Shown in pieces: positions 17,455 to 25,521 of a DNA stretch of 64,000 nucleotides (within the stretch, counting starts at the first letter, position 1; every line of letters starts with the position of its first letter). The translations under genes were made by a program, and so were the position numbers. Source of the stretch: UBA8389 sp035719105. GTDB lineage: Bacteria; Bacteroidota; Bacteroidia; Bacteroidales; UBA1402. The notes beneath the pieces were generated by a model, which worked only from the letters and a program-made list of their open reading frames with translations, did not search any database and was not told the origin of the DNA. The stretch lies in contig DASTGN010000006.1 in NCBI GenBank assembly GCA_035719105.1, forward strand, positions 248,001 to 312,000, read 5' to 3'.

Positions 17455-18474
17455 CTATTCCTTTTCTAAAAAAGATTCAAAGCCAGGTGTGTATTTAACC
17501 TTGTTTTCGGCTCCACCCTCGTTATAGATAAAAAAGGCTTCTACCCCTTTGCGGTGAAGGCTTTCAATCAATGTCATGGATGAATCGACTCCAATGACCA
17601 TGCAAGCGGTAGCCAGTGCGTCCGCCGTAAAGCAATCGTTGGCTACGATGGTGGCGCTGAGCAGCGAATGTTGAACCGGATAGCCGGTTTGAGGATCGAT
17701 GGTATGGGCGTATTTCTTGCCATCTTTCACATAGAAACTTCGGTAATTTCCTGAAGTGGACAATGCTTTATCAGTTAGCAGGAGCAATCTTTCAATTTCA
17801 TTGACATTCGAAGTGGAATCGTCAATTGGTTTGTTGATGCCGATTCGCCACTTTTTACCTTCCGGATTTTTACCACTCAGAACAACTTCACCACCAATTT
17901 CTACCATGAAGTCGTCGACACCGTGGCTTCGTAAGTAATCGGCAATGATGTCACTGGCATAACCTCCAGCAATGGCTCCACAATCGAGTTGAATCCTGGG
18001 GTCGAACTTAAGGAGCTTATCATCCTCCAATTTAAGTAATTTGTAACTCACAAAGGAGCGGATGCTGTCAATTTGAGCTGCTGTCGGATTGCTTTTGGTT
18101 TTAGTACCAAACCCCCAAAGATCTACTAATGGGCCTACCGTTATGTCGAAAGCACCGTTCGTCAGTTCAGAAAAGTGGAGACTTTCCTGAATCATTTTCA
18201 ACATCCAGGGGTCTTGCCTCAAATCGAACGGTTCAGAGCGACTCCGGTTAAAACGGCTGATGGTGGAACTGGGCGTGTAGGTGGACAGGGAATTGTTGAA
18301 TTTTTCCATTTCAGCCTCCATGCCTGGTTGCAGGTCTTCGGTTGCTGCATAGGTTATGTGGTAGGTCGTTCCGAAAACAAAGCCTTCGTTGCGAAAATAT
18401 TTTTTATCCTGGCAGGAGTTCAAGATGAGCAAACCCCATAAAAAAACCAGATAATATGATAACTTTGATTTCAT
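17455..18474 (-). CDS. apbE: FAD:protein FMN transferase (ApbE), lipoprotein
   Basis: 339 residues. A lipoprotein signal with lipobox LNSC (Cys21) places it in the periplasm. ApbE motifs are present: QLDCGAIAGGYASD, EIGGEVVLSGKNPEGKKWRIGI, and YAHTIDPQTGYPV with the metal- and FAD-binding residues. It attaches FMN to Thr or Ser of targets such as NqrB, NqrC, RnfD and RnfG; no target gene lies in this window. It lies 30 bp after the DUF6048 gene, probably the last gene of that operon. Confidence 0.95.
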   Translation of the reverse strand: MKSKLSYYLVFLWGLLILNSCQDKKYFRNEGFVFGTTYHITYAATEDLQPGMEAEMEKFNNSLSTYTPSSTISRFNRSRSEPFDLRQDPWMLKMIQESLHFSELTNGAFDITVGPLVDLWGFGTKTKSNPTAAQIDSIRSFVSYKLLKLEDDKLLKFDPRIQLDCGAIAGGYASDIIADYLRSHGVDDFMVEIGGEVVLSGKNPEGKKWRIGINKPIDDSTSNVNEIERLLLLTDKALSTSGNYRSFYVKDGKKYAHTIDPQTGYPVQHSLLSATIVANDCFTADALATACMVIGVDSSMTLIESLHRKGVEAFFIYNEGGAENKVKYTPGFESFLEKE

Positions 18475-18504
18475 AAGATATTGGTATAAAGGGTGTTATC
18501 GTTT

Positions 18505-19179
18505 TTAAAACGGCAACTGGCAATACAAGTGGAACGCCAGACCGGCCATGGGTTTGAGATTTTCACCATATCCAGGAATGTAAGCCGGGTTGCTGTAGCT
18601 TCCGCCAGAAACGTGCAAGGTAGATTTGTATTGCCCGGACCAACCTAATGAAAAGGGTCCCCAGACATTCACCCGCACGCCGACTGTCAGTTCGAGCCAA
18701 CCCACTACGCCGGGTTGATCGACCAAGTCTGTCAATGCGTTGTTTCCCCAATAATTGTCTGTCCAAGCCAAATGGTTCAGGATGTACTTAAAGGATGTAA
18801 AACCATAGTGCGCGCCAGCGTAGAACATGTTTTGAGCCTTATTGCCCAAATAAGTCAATGATTTATTGACTCCGATTTTGAAATAATTACCAGAAGCCAA
18901 GCATCGAGTTCCGCTTTCGGCTGTCCGATCGTAACTGGAGTAACCAAGTTCGACGGTTGGGAACCAGGTGTTTTTAAGATTTACATCGGCTTTGATGCTG
19001 TACCCTTTATCGTTCGAAATCAATCCCAACAGTGGCTTCCCCAGTTCTACTCCGAGGTTGATGCCTTGATAGGTCGGTATGAATACAACCGGTTCCTTTT
19101 TCTTGTCGGCTGCCATGAGGGAAGATGAAAGGAGCAACAAGGCTGTCAGCAGACCGTATTTATAAGTAAAGCCTGACAT
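18505..19179 (-). CDS. DUF6048-like outer-membrane barrel protein
   Basis: 224 residues from the ATG at 19179, chosen because MSGFTYKYGLLTALLLLSSSLMAADKK is a good signal peptide; a longer open frame to 19284 would bury it. The mature part is rich in alternating hydrophobic and polar residues and aromatics (YFKIGVNKSLTYLG, FYAGAHYGFTSF, GLAFHLYCQLPF) and ends in Phe, as outer-membrane beta-barrels do. I take it as the DUF6048 family of Bacteroidales from sequence style and its pairing with the next gene. Function unknown. The start overlaps the stop of the upstream lipoprotein gene by 20 bp. Confidence 0.72.
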   Translation of the reverse strand: MSGFTYKYGLLTALLLLSSSLMAADKKKEPVVFIPTYQGINLGVELGKPLLGLISNDKGYSIKADVNLKNTWFPTVELGYSSYDRTAESGTRCLASGNYFKIGVNKSLTYLGNKAQNMFYAGAHYGFTSFKYILNHLAWTDNYWGNNALTDLVDQPGVVGWLELTVGVRVNVWGPFSLGWSGQYKSTLHVSGGSYSNPAYIPGYGENLKPMAGLAFHLYCQLPF

Positions 19180-19642
19180 GTTCCGATTTAAGATTGATGA
19201 CGGATGAATCCAAAACGACCGCTGATTTGAAGATATTTCCACGAACCCGACATCCGTCCAAGGTACTGAAAACCCTGCATCCACACTCCATAGACTGAAA
19301 CCAAGGTTTGTTGTGATGCTCGAAGGTCAGCGTGTCGGTGTATAAATAACCGTTTTGCTGGGCGGTGACCAGAAACTGAGTTTGTGGTGCGTTGGGATTC
19401 AAATCGAGTTCGAATCCACTAAGCGTTCTGTTTTTATAAAGGATGGAGTCCGATCCGATGCCTCGAACGGTCAAACTGTCAACCTGAACAGCGACTGCTT
19501 TGCCGAGGAGATTGAAGGTATAAAAATTAGCATAAAGCTTCACGCTCATATCCTCGTAACAGCCATTGCTGCTGCAAGCGGACAAAAGCAGGACCGTCGC
19601 CGAAAGGAAGGCAGAAAGCTTAAAATTCTTCTTCAATAGCAT
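19160..19642 (-). CDS. DUF6452-like lipoprotein
   Basis: 160 residues from the ATG at 19642, which gives a clean lipoprotein signal with lipobox LSAC (Cys23); ATG codons further upstream would add ten residues before it. The mature part starts SSNGCYEDMSVKLYANFYT and contains GIGSDSILYKNRTLSGFELDLNP, as in the Bacteroidales DUF6452 family. Role unknown. It starts inside the last 23 bases of the glycosyltransferase gene and overlaps the barrel gene downstream, so the three are translated as one unit. Confidence 0.7.
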   Translation of the reverse strand: MLLKKNFKLSAFLSATVLLLSACSSNGCYEDMSVKLYANFYTFNLLGKAVAVQVDSLTVRGIGSDSILYKNRTLSGFELDLNPNAPQTQFLVTAQQNGYLYTDTLTFEHHNKPWFQSMECGCRVFSTLDGCRVRGNIFKSAVVLDSSVINLKSEHVRLYL

Positions 19643-20573
19643 ACGAATTGCGTTCCGGAGCATTACGTACAATCAGTTCACCCAGAAATCCGGTCAAAAA
19701 CAAAAGCACCCCGATGATCATGCAGGTCAATGCCAAGTAAAAATAAGGTAGGTCAGTGACCAATCTGGCTGAGTTTCCCTCGATGAGTGAAATCACTTTG
19801 ATAGCACCTACACCGATGACAGCTAATAAACCAATAATAAAGGTGAGGCTGCCGATCAGGCCGAAAAAGTGCATGGGCTTTTTTCCGAATTTGTTGAGAA
19901 ACCAAAGGCTGATCAAATCAAGGTACCCGTTTACAAAACGGTTCATGCCGAATTTGGTTTCGCCGTATTTGCGTTTCTGATGGTGCACTACTTTTTCGCC
20001 GATGCGGTTGAAACCAGCATTTTTGGCCAAATAAGGGATGTAGCGGTGCATTTCGCCATAGACCTCAATGTGCTTGACAACAGCGTTCCGATATGCTTTC
20101 AAGCCGCAGTTCATGTCGTGAAGCTTGATGCCGGTGATGCGTCTGGCCGTGGCGTTGTAAATCTTTGAAGGAATGTTCTTAGCCAGCTTTCCATCGTAAC
20201 GCTTCTTTTTCCAACCGGAGACTAAGTCGTAATTCCCTTTCATCACCATGTCATAAAGTTCAGGAATTTCGTCTGGGCTGTCCTGCAAGTCGGCATCCAT
20301 GGTAATCACCACATTGCCTTTTGCTTTTTCGAATCCGCAGAAAAGAGCTGGAGACTTTCCATAATTTCGGCGGAAGCTGATGCCTTTGACCACCTCGGGA
20401 TTCTTGGCTTGCAGTTCCCGGATGATGTTCCAGGATTCGTCGGTAGAACCGTCGTTGACGAATATCACTTCGTATGAATAGTGGTTGGCGAGACAGACCC
20501 GTTGAATCCATGCGAACAATTCGGGCAGCGATTCGGCTTCGTTGAAAAGGGGGATGATGAGGCTAATATCCAT
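19620..20573 (-). CDS. Family 2 glycosyltransferase with two membrane helices (DPM1/GtrB/ArnC-like)
   Basis: 317 residues. The GT-A domain shows SLIIPLFNEAESLPEL, VIFVNDGSTDESW, and the metal-binding VITMDADLQDSPDEI. After residue 230 two membrane helices follow, the layout of enzymes that transfer a sugar from a nucleotide to polyprenyl phosphate. The product would feed glycan or lipid A modification. It starts 6 bp after the DUF4199 gene. Confidence 0.92.
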   Translation of the reverse strand: MDISLIIPLFNEAESLPELFAWIQRVCLANHYSYEVIFVNDGSTDESWNIIRELQAKNPEVVKGISFRRNYGKSPALFCGFEKAKGNVVITMDADLQDSPDEIPELYDMVMKGNYDLVSGWKKKRYDGKLAKNIPSKIYNATARRITGIKLHDMNCGLKAYRNAVVKHIEVYGEMHRYIPYLAKNAGFNRIGEKVVHHQKRKYGETKFGMNRFVNGYLDLISLWFLNKFGKKPMHFFGLIGSLTFIIGLLAVIGVGAIKVISLIEGNSARLVTDLPYFYLALTCMIIGVLLFLTGFLGELIVRNAPERNSYAIEEEF

Positions 20574-20579
20574 TTTTTT

Positions 20580-21185
20580 TTATGCTTTGGGCTCTTGGTC
20601 AGAGTCTTTGTTATCTTGATCTTTATTGTCTTGATAGGGTTTGTATGATTGGTCGGTGGGAGGGAGGTCCTCTTTTTTACGTGCTACCATCGGACTAATG
20701 ATCAGAAACAGGATGGCACCGCCAATGATGTACATCCAGAGATAGGTGAGCACCAATTGAATGGTTGTTGGAACGCCATAATTGATCATCCCGTCGATGT
20801 ATTTTTGCGGATACTTCATTTGTTCCAACAGCTGAATGGATTGGTTCATCGCATTTGCAATGAAATCCGGCTGCAGAAACTGATAACGCAAATAATAAAG
20901 CACGGACATGATGAGCGCTGCGAAGAAAAACAACCAGACACCGAACGACCAAACTTGCCAATACCGAATGTATCCACCCATGGCTCTGTCCCGATATCGT
21001 TTGGCTAACTGGTAACAGACTACCGGAGTGGCCAGAAAGCCGACCATGGAAAGAAAACTAACGATGAAATTGTTTGGTAACAGGTATTCGATAATAAAGA
21101 AGAATGCGATGTAACCACCTAGAACCAAGGCGTAATCTGCTGCATATTTGTATTTTCGCTTGATATGGTCTGAAGAATCTTCCAT
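20580..21185 (-). CDS. DUF4199-like membrane protein
   Basis: 201 residues, about four membrane segments and a charged tail of Asp, Lys and Gln repeats (DNKDQDNKDSDQEPKA). The pattern RYWQVWSFGVWLFFFAALIMSVLYYLRYQFLQPDF and the terminal membrane helix match DUF4199 as found next to this glycosyltransferase in Bacteroidales. Function unknown; it may partner the glycosyltransferase. First gene of the - strand operon that ends at apbE. Confidence 0.78.
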   Translation of the reverse strand: MEDSSDHIKRKYKYAADYALVLGGYIAFFFIIEYLLPNNFIVSFLSMVGFLATPVVCYQLAKRYRDRAMGGYIRYWQVWSFGVWLFFFAALIMSVLYYLRYQFLQPDFIANAMNQSIQLLEQMKYPQKYIDGMINYGVPTTIQLVLTYLWMYIIGGAILFLIISPMVARKKEDLPPTDQSYKPYQDNKDQDNKDSDQEPKA

Positions 21186-21234
21186 CTTTTATAATTTTTC
21201 TTTCTACAAAAATACACTTTTTTTCGTCGTCCCC

Positions 21235-21264
21235 TTGCCAAAGCCTCAAATTTGTGTACTTTTG
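21235..21264 (+). promoter_or_regulatory. Promoter of the SRP RNA / tRNA-Thr unit
   Basis: TTG (21235-21237), 19 bp, TACTTTTG (21257-21264). The consensus start would be at about 21270, exactly where the SRP RNA terminal stem begins. Confidence 0.75.
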
Positions 21265-21269
21265 CGGTC

Positions 21270-21367
21270 GGGTAAGTCCTATACGGCTAGCTCCCTGCGA
21301 ATCCCCCCAGGGCTTGACCGCAGCAAGGGTAGCTTGGTTGTAGCGGCGCGATATAGATCGCTTACCC
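21270..21367 (+). ncRNA. ffs: Signal recognition particle RNA, small bacterial (4.5S) type
   Basis: 98 nt. The ends pair (GGGTAAG at 21270-21276 with CTTACCC at 21361-21367). The apical domain carries the conserved SRP core, seen as CTTGACCGCAGCAAGGGTAG at about 21313-21332, which is the binding site for Ffh. The RNA scaffolds Ffh and FtsY for cotranslational targeting to the membrane. It has its own promoter and lies 4 nt before tRNA-Thr, so the two are probably processed from one transcript. Confidence 0.88.
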
Positions 21368-21371
21368 ACCC

Positions 21372-21445
21372 GCCTCTTTAGCTCAGTTGGCCAGAGCACG
21401 TGATTTGTAATCTCGGGGTCGTTGGTTCGAATCCGACAAGAGGCT
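21372..21445 (+). tRNA. tRNA-Thr (anticodon TGT)
   Basis: 74 nt. Acceptor stem GCCTCTT pairs with AAGAGGC, D arm GCTCAGTTGGCCAGAGC, anticodon loop TTTGTAA with TGT, T arm GTTGGTTCGAATCCGAC, discriminator T. CCA is not encoded. The anticodon stem CGTGA/TCTCG has one T-T mismatch at its middle pair. Confidence 0.95.
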
Positions 21446-21491
21446 CTAAATAGAAAATGCTTCCGCTTTGCGGGGGCATTTTCTATTTAGA
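21445..21491 (+). terminator. Hairpin after tRNA-Thr
   Basis: A perfect 16-bp inverted repeat (TCTAAATAGAAAATGC at 21445-21460 and its complement at 21476-21491) encloses an inner CCGC-TTT-GCGG stem. It begins at the last base of the tRNA. There is no T run after it, so it may end transcription less simply or protect or process the 3' end. Confidence 0.6.
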
Positions 21492-21555
21492 ACCTAAGCC
21501 TTTAAATTTAAGAAAACGAACTATAAAAGCTTCTGAATTATTCGGGAGGTTTTTG

Positions 21556-21563
21556 TAAATTCG
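21556..21563 (+). promoter_or_regulatory. Weak candidate -7 element for pepT-gcvT
   Basis: TAAATTCG, one mismatch to TAnnTTTG, 38 bases before the pepT ATG. No -33 TTG was found at the expected distance. Confidence 0.3.
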
Positions 21564-21601
21564 CATCCGAAAACTTTCCCATAAAAAAACACCTTTAATA
21601 T

Positions 21602-22831
21602 ATGGAACTGATTGACCGCTTTTTCGCATATGTAGCAAAAGACACCCAATCAAACGAGGATACCAATCTGACCCCCAGTACTCCTGGTCAAATGGCTTTC
21701 GCTCAAGATTTGGCCAAAGAACTCAAATCGATCGGGCTGCAAGATGTCACACTTAGCAATTACGGTTATGTGATGGCTACACTACCTGCCAATACCGAGG
21801 AGCTACGACCTGTCATCGGATTCATCGCACATATGGATACCAGTCCGGATATGAGCGGGATGAATGTACATCCACAAATTGTCCGTAATTATCAAGGTGG
21901 AGACATCGTTCTGGATGTTGCTGAAAACGTGGTTCTTTCTCCATCCGATTTTCCGGAGCTACTCAATTATGTTGGCCAGGACCTTATCACTACGGATGGA
22001 AAAACGTTGCTTGGTGCTGATGACAAGGCTGGTCTGGCAGAAATCGTGACCGCCATGGAATACCTGATGGCTCACCCTGAAATAAAGCATGGCAAAATTC
22101 GCATCGGTTTCACGCCGGATGAAGAAATTGGTAAGGGCCCCGATAAATTTGACGTGGAAGCCTTCGGCGCAGAGTTCGCCTATACCATGGACGGTGGAGA
22201 AATTGGCGAGTTGGAATTCGAGAATTTCAATGCGGCAAGTGCCAAAATTACCTTTAAAGGTCGAAATGTTCATCCCGGTTACGCCAAACATAAAATGCTG
22301 AATTCCATTCGGATAGCCAATCAGTTTATCGGAATGCTGCCTCGTCACGAAACACCGGAGCATACCGAAGCATACGAGGGTTTTTACCACCTCATCAGTT
22401 TTCATGGTGATGTGGAATCCACTCAAATTGCTTATATCATCCGGGATCACGACAAGAGCCGTTTCGAGAATCGCAAAAAAGAAATGGAACATTTGGTTCG
22501 AAAAATCAACCATGAGTTCGGCGAAAATACCGCCACTTTAGAGCTTAAAGATCAATATTACAACATGCGGGAAAAAATTGACCCGCAAAACATGCACATC
22601 ATCGGTCTTGCTTTCCGAGCCATGGAATCCTGCGGAGTAACTCCGTTGGTGCGTCCCATTCGGGGCGGTACAGACGGAGCGAGACTTTCCTTCATGGGGC
22701 TGCCTTGTCCCAACATTTTCGCCGGTGGACACAATTTCCACGGTCGTTTCGAATTCGTTCCTATTCCTTCCATGGAAAAAGCCATGAAAGTCATCGTTAA
22801 AATTGCGGAAATTTCCGCCGTCAAATTATGA
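21602..22831 (+). CDS. pepT: Peptidase T (tripeptide aminopeptidase)
   Basis: 409 residues, full length for M20B. Zinc ligands and catalytic residues are in IAHMDTSPDMSG, TLLGADDKAGLAEI, GFTPDEEIGKGPDKF and YTMDGGEIGELEFENFNAA; the last block RPIRGGTDGARLSFMGLPCPNIFAGGHNFHG holds the final His. It releases the N-terminal residue from tripeptides in the cytoplasm. Its stop overlaps the gcvT start by 4 bp (ATGA). Confidence 0.97.
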   Translation: MELIDRFFAYVAKDTQSNEDTNLTPSTPGQMAFAQDLAKELKSIGLQDVTLSNYGYVMATLPANTEELRPVIGFIAHMDTSPDMSGMNVHPQIVRNYQGGDIVLDVAENVVLSPSDFPELLNYVGQDLITTDGKTLLGADDKAGLAEIVTAMEYLMAHPEIKHGKIRIGFTPDEEIGKGPDKFDVEAFGAEFAYTMDGGEIGELEFENFNAASAKITFKGRNVHPGYAKHKMLNSIRIANQFIGMLPRHETPEHTEAYEGFYHLISFHGDVESTQIAYIIRDHDKSRFENRKKEMEHLVRKINHEFGENTATLELKDQYYNMREKIDPQNMHIIGLAFRAMESCGVTPLVRPIRGGTDGARLSFMGLPCPNIFAGGHNFHGRFEFVPIPSMEKAMKVIVKIAEISAVKL

Positions 22832-23913
22832 AAACAACACCATTTACCTCTATCCATCAGGCCTTAGGTGCCAAGATGGCCGAATTTGCAGGTTACAACA
22901 TGCCCATCGAGTATACCGGTATTCTTCCCGAACACGTAGCCGTTTGCGAACGGGTAGGCGTTTTCGACGTTTCTCACATGGGTGAATTCTGGGTGAGCGG
23001 TCCCCATGCGTTGGAACTGCTACAGAATCTGGTTTCAAACGATGTTCGGATCATGACCATTGGTCAGGCTCAATATTCCTGCTTGCCCAACGAAAAAGGT
23101 GGCATCGTTGACGATTTGATTGTTTATCGCGTTGCGGAAGAAGAATATTTGGTCGTCGTGAATGCCTCAAACATTGAAAAGGACTGGAATTGGTTTGTTT
23201 CTCACAATACGGTAGGAGCGGTTTTGGAAAACATGTCTGACCAAACAGCCCAATTGGCGGTTCAAGGCCCAAAAGCCATTGATGTGCTTCAAAAACTAAC
23301 GGATATTGACCTTTCTGCCATTCCTTATTACCATTTTGCCTTTGGCACCCTGGACGGCGTGGAAGATGTTTTGATTTCAAACACTGGCTATACCGGTGCA
23401 GGTGGTTTTGAAATTTATTTCGCACCCGAAAAAGGCGCTCAACTTTGGAACGCGATTTTTGCCGCCGGTGCTGAATTCGGAATCCTACCGATTGGGTTGG
23501 GAGCCCGTGACACGCTCCGCCTCGAAATGGGTTTCTGCCTCTATGGCAACGATATAGACGACACCGTTTCTCCAATCGAAGCGGGTATCGGCTGGGCTAT
23601 GAAGTTCACCCCCGAAAAACAATTCCCCTCCAGGGCCATTTTCGAAAAACAAAAGCTGGAAGGTGTTGCCAAGAAACGAGTCGGATTGGTGATGATCGAT
23701 AAGGGTTTCGCCAGACACGGTCATACATTGACGGACGAAACTGGTCGTGTCATTGGTGAAGTGACTTCGGGCAGCATCTCGCCGCTGACCAAAATTGGTA
23801 TTGCCATGGGGTATGTGGAATCTTCGTTTGCCACGCCGGGCACCATCGTTTGTGTGGAGGTCCGAGGCCGTTTGTTAAAAGCGGAAGTGGTGAAAATGCC
23901 TTTCCGAAAATAA
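22828..23913 (+). CDS. gcvT: Glycine cleavage system T protein (aminomethyltransferase)
   Basis: 361 residues, standard length. It shows the folate-binding fold with FAGYNMPIEYTGI, VGVFDVSHMGEFWVSG, ISNTGYTGAGGFEIYF, LGARDTLRLEMGFCLYGNDID and GEVTSGSISPLTKIGIAMGYV. GcvT moves the methylene group from the H protein to tetrahydrofolate. The other gcv genes are not here, which is common in Bacteroidales. Translationally coupled to pepT. Confidence 0.97.
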   Translation: MKTTPFTSIHQALGAKMAEFAGYNMPIEYTGILPEHVAVCERVGVFDVSHMGEFWVSGPHALELLQNLVSNDVRIMTIGQAQYSCLPNEKGGIVDDLIVYRVAEEEYLVVVNASNIEKDWNWFVSHNTVGAVLENMSDQTAQLAVQGPKAIDVLQKLTDIDLSAIPYYHFAFGTLDGVEDVLISNTGYTGAGGFEIYFAPEKGAQLWNAIFAAGAEFGILPIGLGARDTLRLEMGFCLYGNDIDDTVSPIEAGIGWAMKFTPEKQFPSRAIFEKQKLEGVAKKRVGLVMIDKGFARHGHTLTDETGRVIGEVTSGSISPLTKIGIAMGYVESSFATPGTIVCVEVRGRLLKAEVVKMPFRK

Positions 23914-23914
23914 A

Positions 23915-25222
23915 TTAGTGGTTTTCTTTGAAAATCTCCAGATTCTTTCTCATTTCGGCAAAATATTCTTCGTGAATGAAGGAGGTGCAGATGCGCAAAC
24001 CTTCTTCGTCACTGCCTGTCGAATCCAGGGCGATGGCGCTGATGCCATAAAATAGCAGTTCCCGCATCAAGTCGCCACCCTTGAAGCCGGGGTAGGCTAC
24101 CGTGAAGTAAAAACCGTCAGCGATTTCTTCGCCCAGGTCGTTGTCGTAAACGATGTTGAAGCCGTTGTCTATAAAGCACTTTTTGGCAAGATGTGCGCGC
24201 CGTCCATAAATAGCCACATCATCTAAGAAATTGAATTCCCCGTCGCAGGCCGATTTCATCAAGGCAGCCATGGCATATTGCGCCGAATGGCTGGTACCCG
24301 CAGATAAACCGTACAACATACGAGCCACCAAGGCGTGACCGAATGTCCCGTTTCCGTACCTTTTGGCCAGTCCGGGATAGGTGCGCAGGTTCAGTTTCTC
24401 CGAAACGGCCAGGAAACCGATGCGTTGACCGGCGTAGCTGAATGCTTTGGAGCCTGAGATCAACAACACGTAGTTGTCGGTATAGCGTGACACAGAGGCT
24501 TGATAGGGAGTTTGGAAAGGTTTGCTCAAGTCTTTGCGAAAGTCCATGGCGAAATAGGCCAGGTCCTCCAACACGATTACGTCGTACTTAGTGGCCAATT
24601 CCCCGATAATTTGCAATTCGCTTTCCTGCAGGCAGAACCAAGCCGGATTGTTGGGATTGGAATAAATCAAGGCCGAAATGTGCCCCTTGCTAAGATGGCG
24701 TTCCAGTTCCTCCCTCAATGCTTCGCCGCGGAAATGAAAGGCGTCGAACGATTCGTAAGGAGTATCCAGCATCACCAATTGCTGCTTCTGAACCGGAAAT
24801 CCCGGGTCGATGAACAAAACGGTGGTTTTTTCGTCGCTCAGCTGCCGTGCAGTCATGAAGCAGGCGATGGTGCCTTGCATGGAGCCGACCACCGGAGTGC
24901 AGCAGTTTGAGGGTACGTCCACGCCGATAAAGGCTTTGACAAAGCGGGAGGCCTGTTCCTTAAAGGTCGCAACACCTTCCAATGGGGGGTAAATCGATGC
25001 AACCCCACTTTGTAAAGCCTCAATTTCAGCTTGAACACCAATTTGAGAGGCTGGTAAACCCGGAACGCCCATTTCCATTCGTGCCATCTTTTTACCTGTC
25101 CGTTTTTCTATTTCATTGGCTATACCCACCATTTCACGGATGGTAACTTTGCTAAAATCTGGTAGTTGGAATTCGTCGATGATTGTTTCGACGAGAGCAC
25201 GGTTAAAAGGCGTTTCTTTCAT
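23915..25222 (-). CDS. Fold type I PLP-dependent aminotransferase (class I/II)
   Basis: 435 residues from the ATG at 25222 (MKETPFNRALVETII). A longer frame to 25345 would overlap the tRNA-Asp promoter and has no aminotransferase features. Visible motifs: SNPNNPAW with the PLP-contacting Asn, EDLAYFAMDF, the Schiff-base Lys in LISGSKAFSYAGQRIGFL, and a C-terminal substrate Arg region LRICTSFIHEEYF. Substrate not determined; aspartate- or aromatic-type enzymes are nearest in style. Converges with gcvT at 1 bp. Confidence 0.9.
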   Translation of the reverse strand: MKETPFNRALVETIIDEFQLPDFSKVTIREMVGIANEIEKRTGKKMARMEMGVPGLPASQIGVQAEIEALQSGVASIYPPLEGVATFKEQASRFVKAFIGVDVPSNCCTPVVGSMQGTIACFMTARQLSDEKTTVLFIDPGFPVQKQQLVMLDTPYESFDAFHFRGEALREELERHLSKGHISALIYSNPNNPAWFCLQESELQIIGELATKYDVIVLEDLAYFAMDFRKDLSKPFQTPYQASVSRYTDNYVLLISGSKAFSYAGQRIGFLAVSEKLNLRTYPGLAKRYGNGTFGHALVARMLYGLSAGTSHSAQYAMAALMKSACDGEFNFLDDVAIYGRRAHLAKKCFIDNGFNIVYDNDLGEEIADGFYFTVAYPGFKGGDLMRELLFYGISAIALDSTGSDEEGLRICTSFIHEEYFAEMRKNLEIFKENH

Positions 25223-25242
25223 TGAAAAGGATATTGTTCCCA

Positions 25243-25250
25243 CAAAAGTA
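25243..25250 (-). promoter_or_regulatory. Candidate -7 element for the aminotransferase gene
   Basis: Minus strand TACTTTTG, 20 bases before the chosen ATG at 25222. This supports that start over the longer frame. No -33 TTG at the right distance. Confidence 0.45.
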
Positions 25251-25289
25251 CAAAAAACCGCTGGAGCTGAAAAAAAGTTTTTCAAACAC

Positions 25290-25319
25290 TTGCGAATACC
25301 ACAATTCTGCCTATCTTTG
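25290..25319 (+). promoter_or_regulatory. Promoter of tRNA-Asp
   Basis: TTG (25290-25292), 19 bp, TATCTTTG (25312-25319), a full match to the Bacteroidetes consensus. The predicted start is about 50 bases upstream of the tRNA. Confidence 0.7.
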
Positions 25320-25342
25320 CACCCGCAATCAGATAATGAAAG

Positions 25343-25370
25343 CAACCCAAAAGGAACCCAAAAGGAACCA
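25343..25370 (+). repeat. Short tandem repeat in the tRNA-Asp leader
   Basis: The 11-base unit CCCAAAAGGAA occurs twice in direct tandem, followed by a partial third (CCAAAAA). It fills most of the space between the predicted start site and the mature tRNA-Asp. Purpose unknown. Confidence 0.6.
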
Positions 25371-25376
25371 AAAAAC

Positions 25377-25453
25377 GGTGTGGTAGTTCAGCTGGTTAGA
25401 ATACCTGCCTGTCACGCAGGGGGTCGCGGGTTCGAGTCCCGTCCATACCGCCA
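25377..25453 (+). tRNA. tRNA-Asp (anticodon GTC), CCA encoded
   Basis: Mature 25377-25450 plus an encoded CCA at 25451-25453. Acceptor GGTGTGG pairs with CCATACC (one G-T), D arm GTTCAGCTGGTTAGAAT, anticodon stem-loop CCTGC-CTGTCAC-GCAGG with GTC, T arm GCGGGTTCGAGTCCCGT, discriminator G. Confidence 0.97.
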
Positions 25454-25486
25454 AAAAAGCAACTCAGAAATGAGTTGCTTTTTTTT
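25453..25486 (+). terminator. Rho-independent terminator after tRNA-Asp (bidirectional)
   Basis: Stem AAAAAAGCAACTCA / TGAGTTGCTTTTTT with a four-base GAAA loop and a T run on either side. It sits between tRNA-Asp (+) and the 3' end of hipA (-) and would work for both. Confidence 0.85.
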
Positions 25487-25521
25487 GCCCCACTGGCCAG
25501 TTCCGGATTTACTTCCTAAAC

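Noticed and set aside
21148..21381. 77-codon + strand frame
   Set aside because: It covers the SRP RNA and its promoter; the RNA signals explain the bases better than a protein.
23051..23575. 174-codon minus frame
   Set aside because: Antisense to gcvT; rich in Arg, Gln and His in the manner of out-of-frame translation.
25223..25345. Longer N terminus for the aminotransferase
   Set aside because: It would run through its own -7 element and the tRNA-Asp promoter and adds no aminotransferase sequence.
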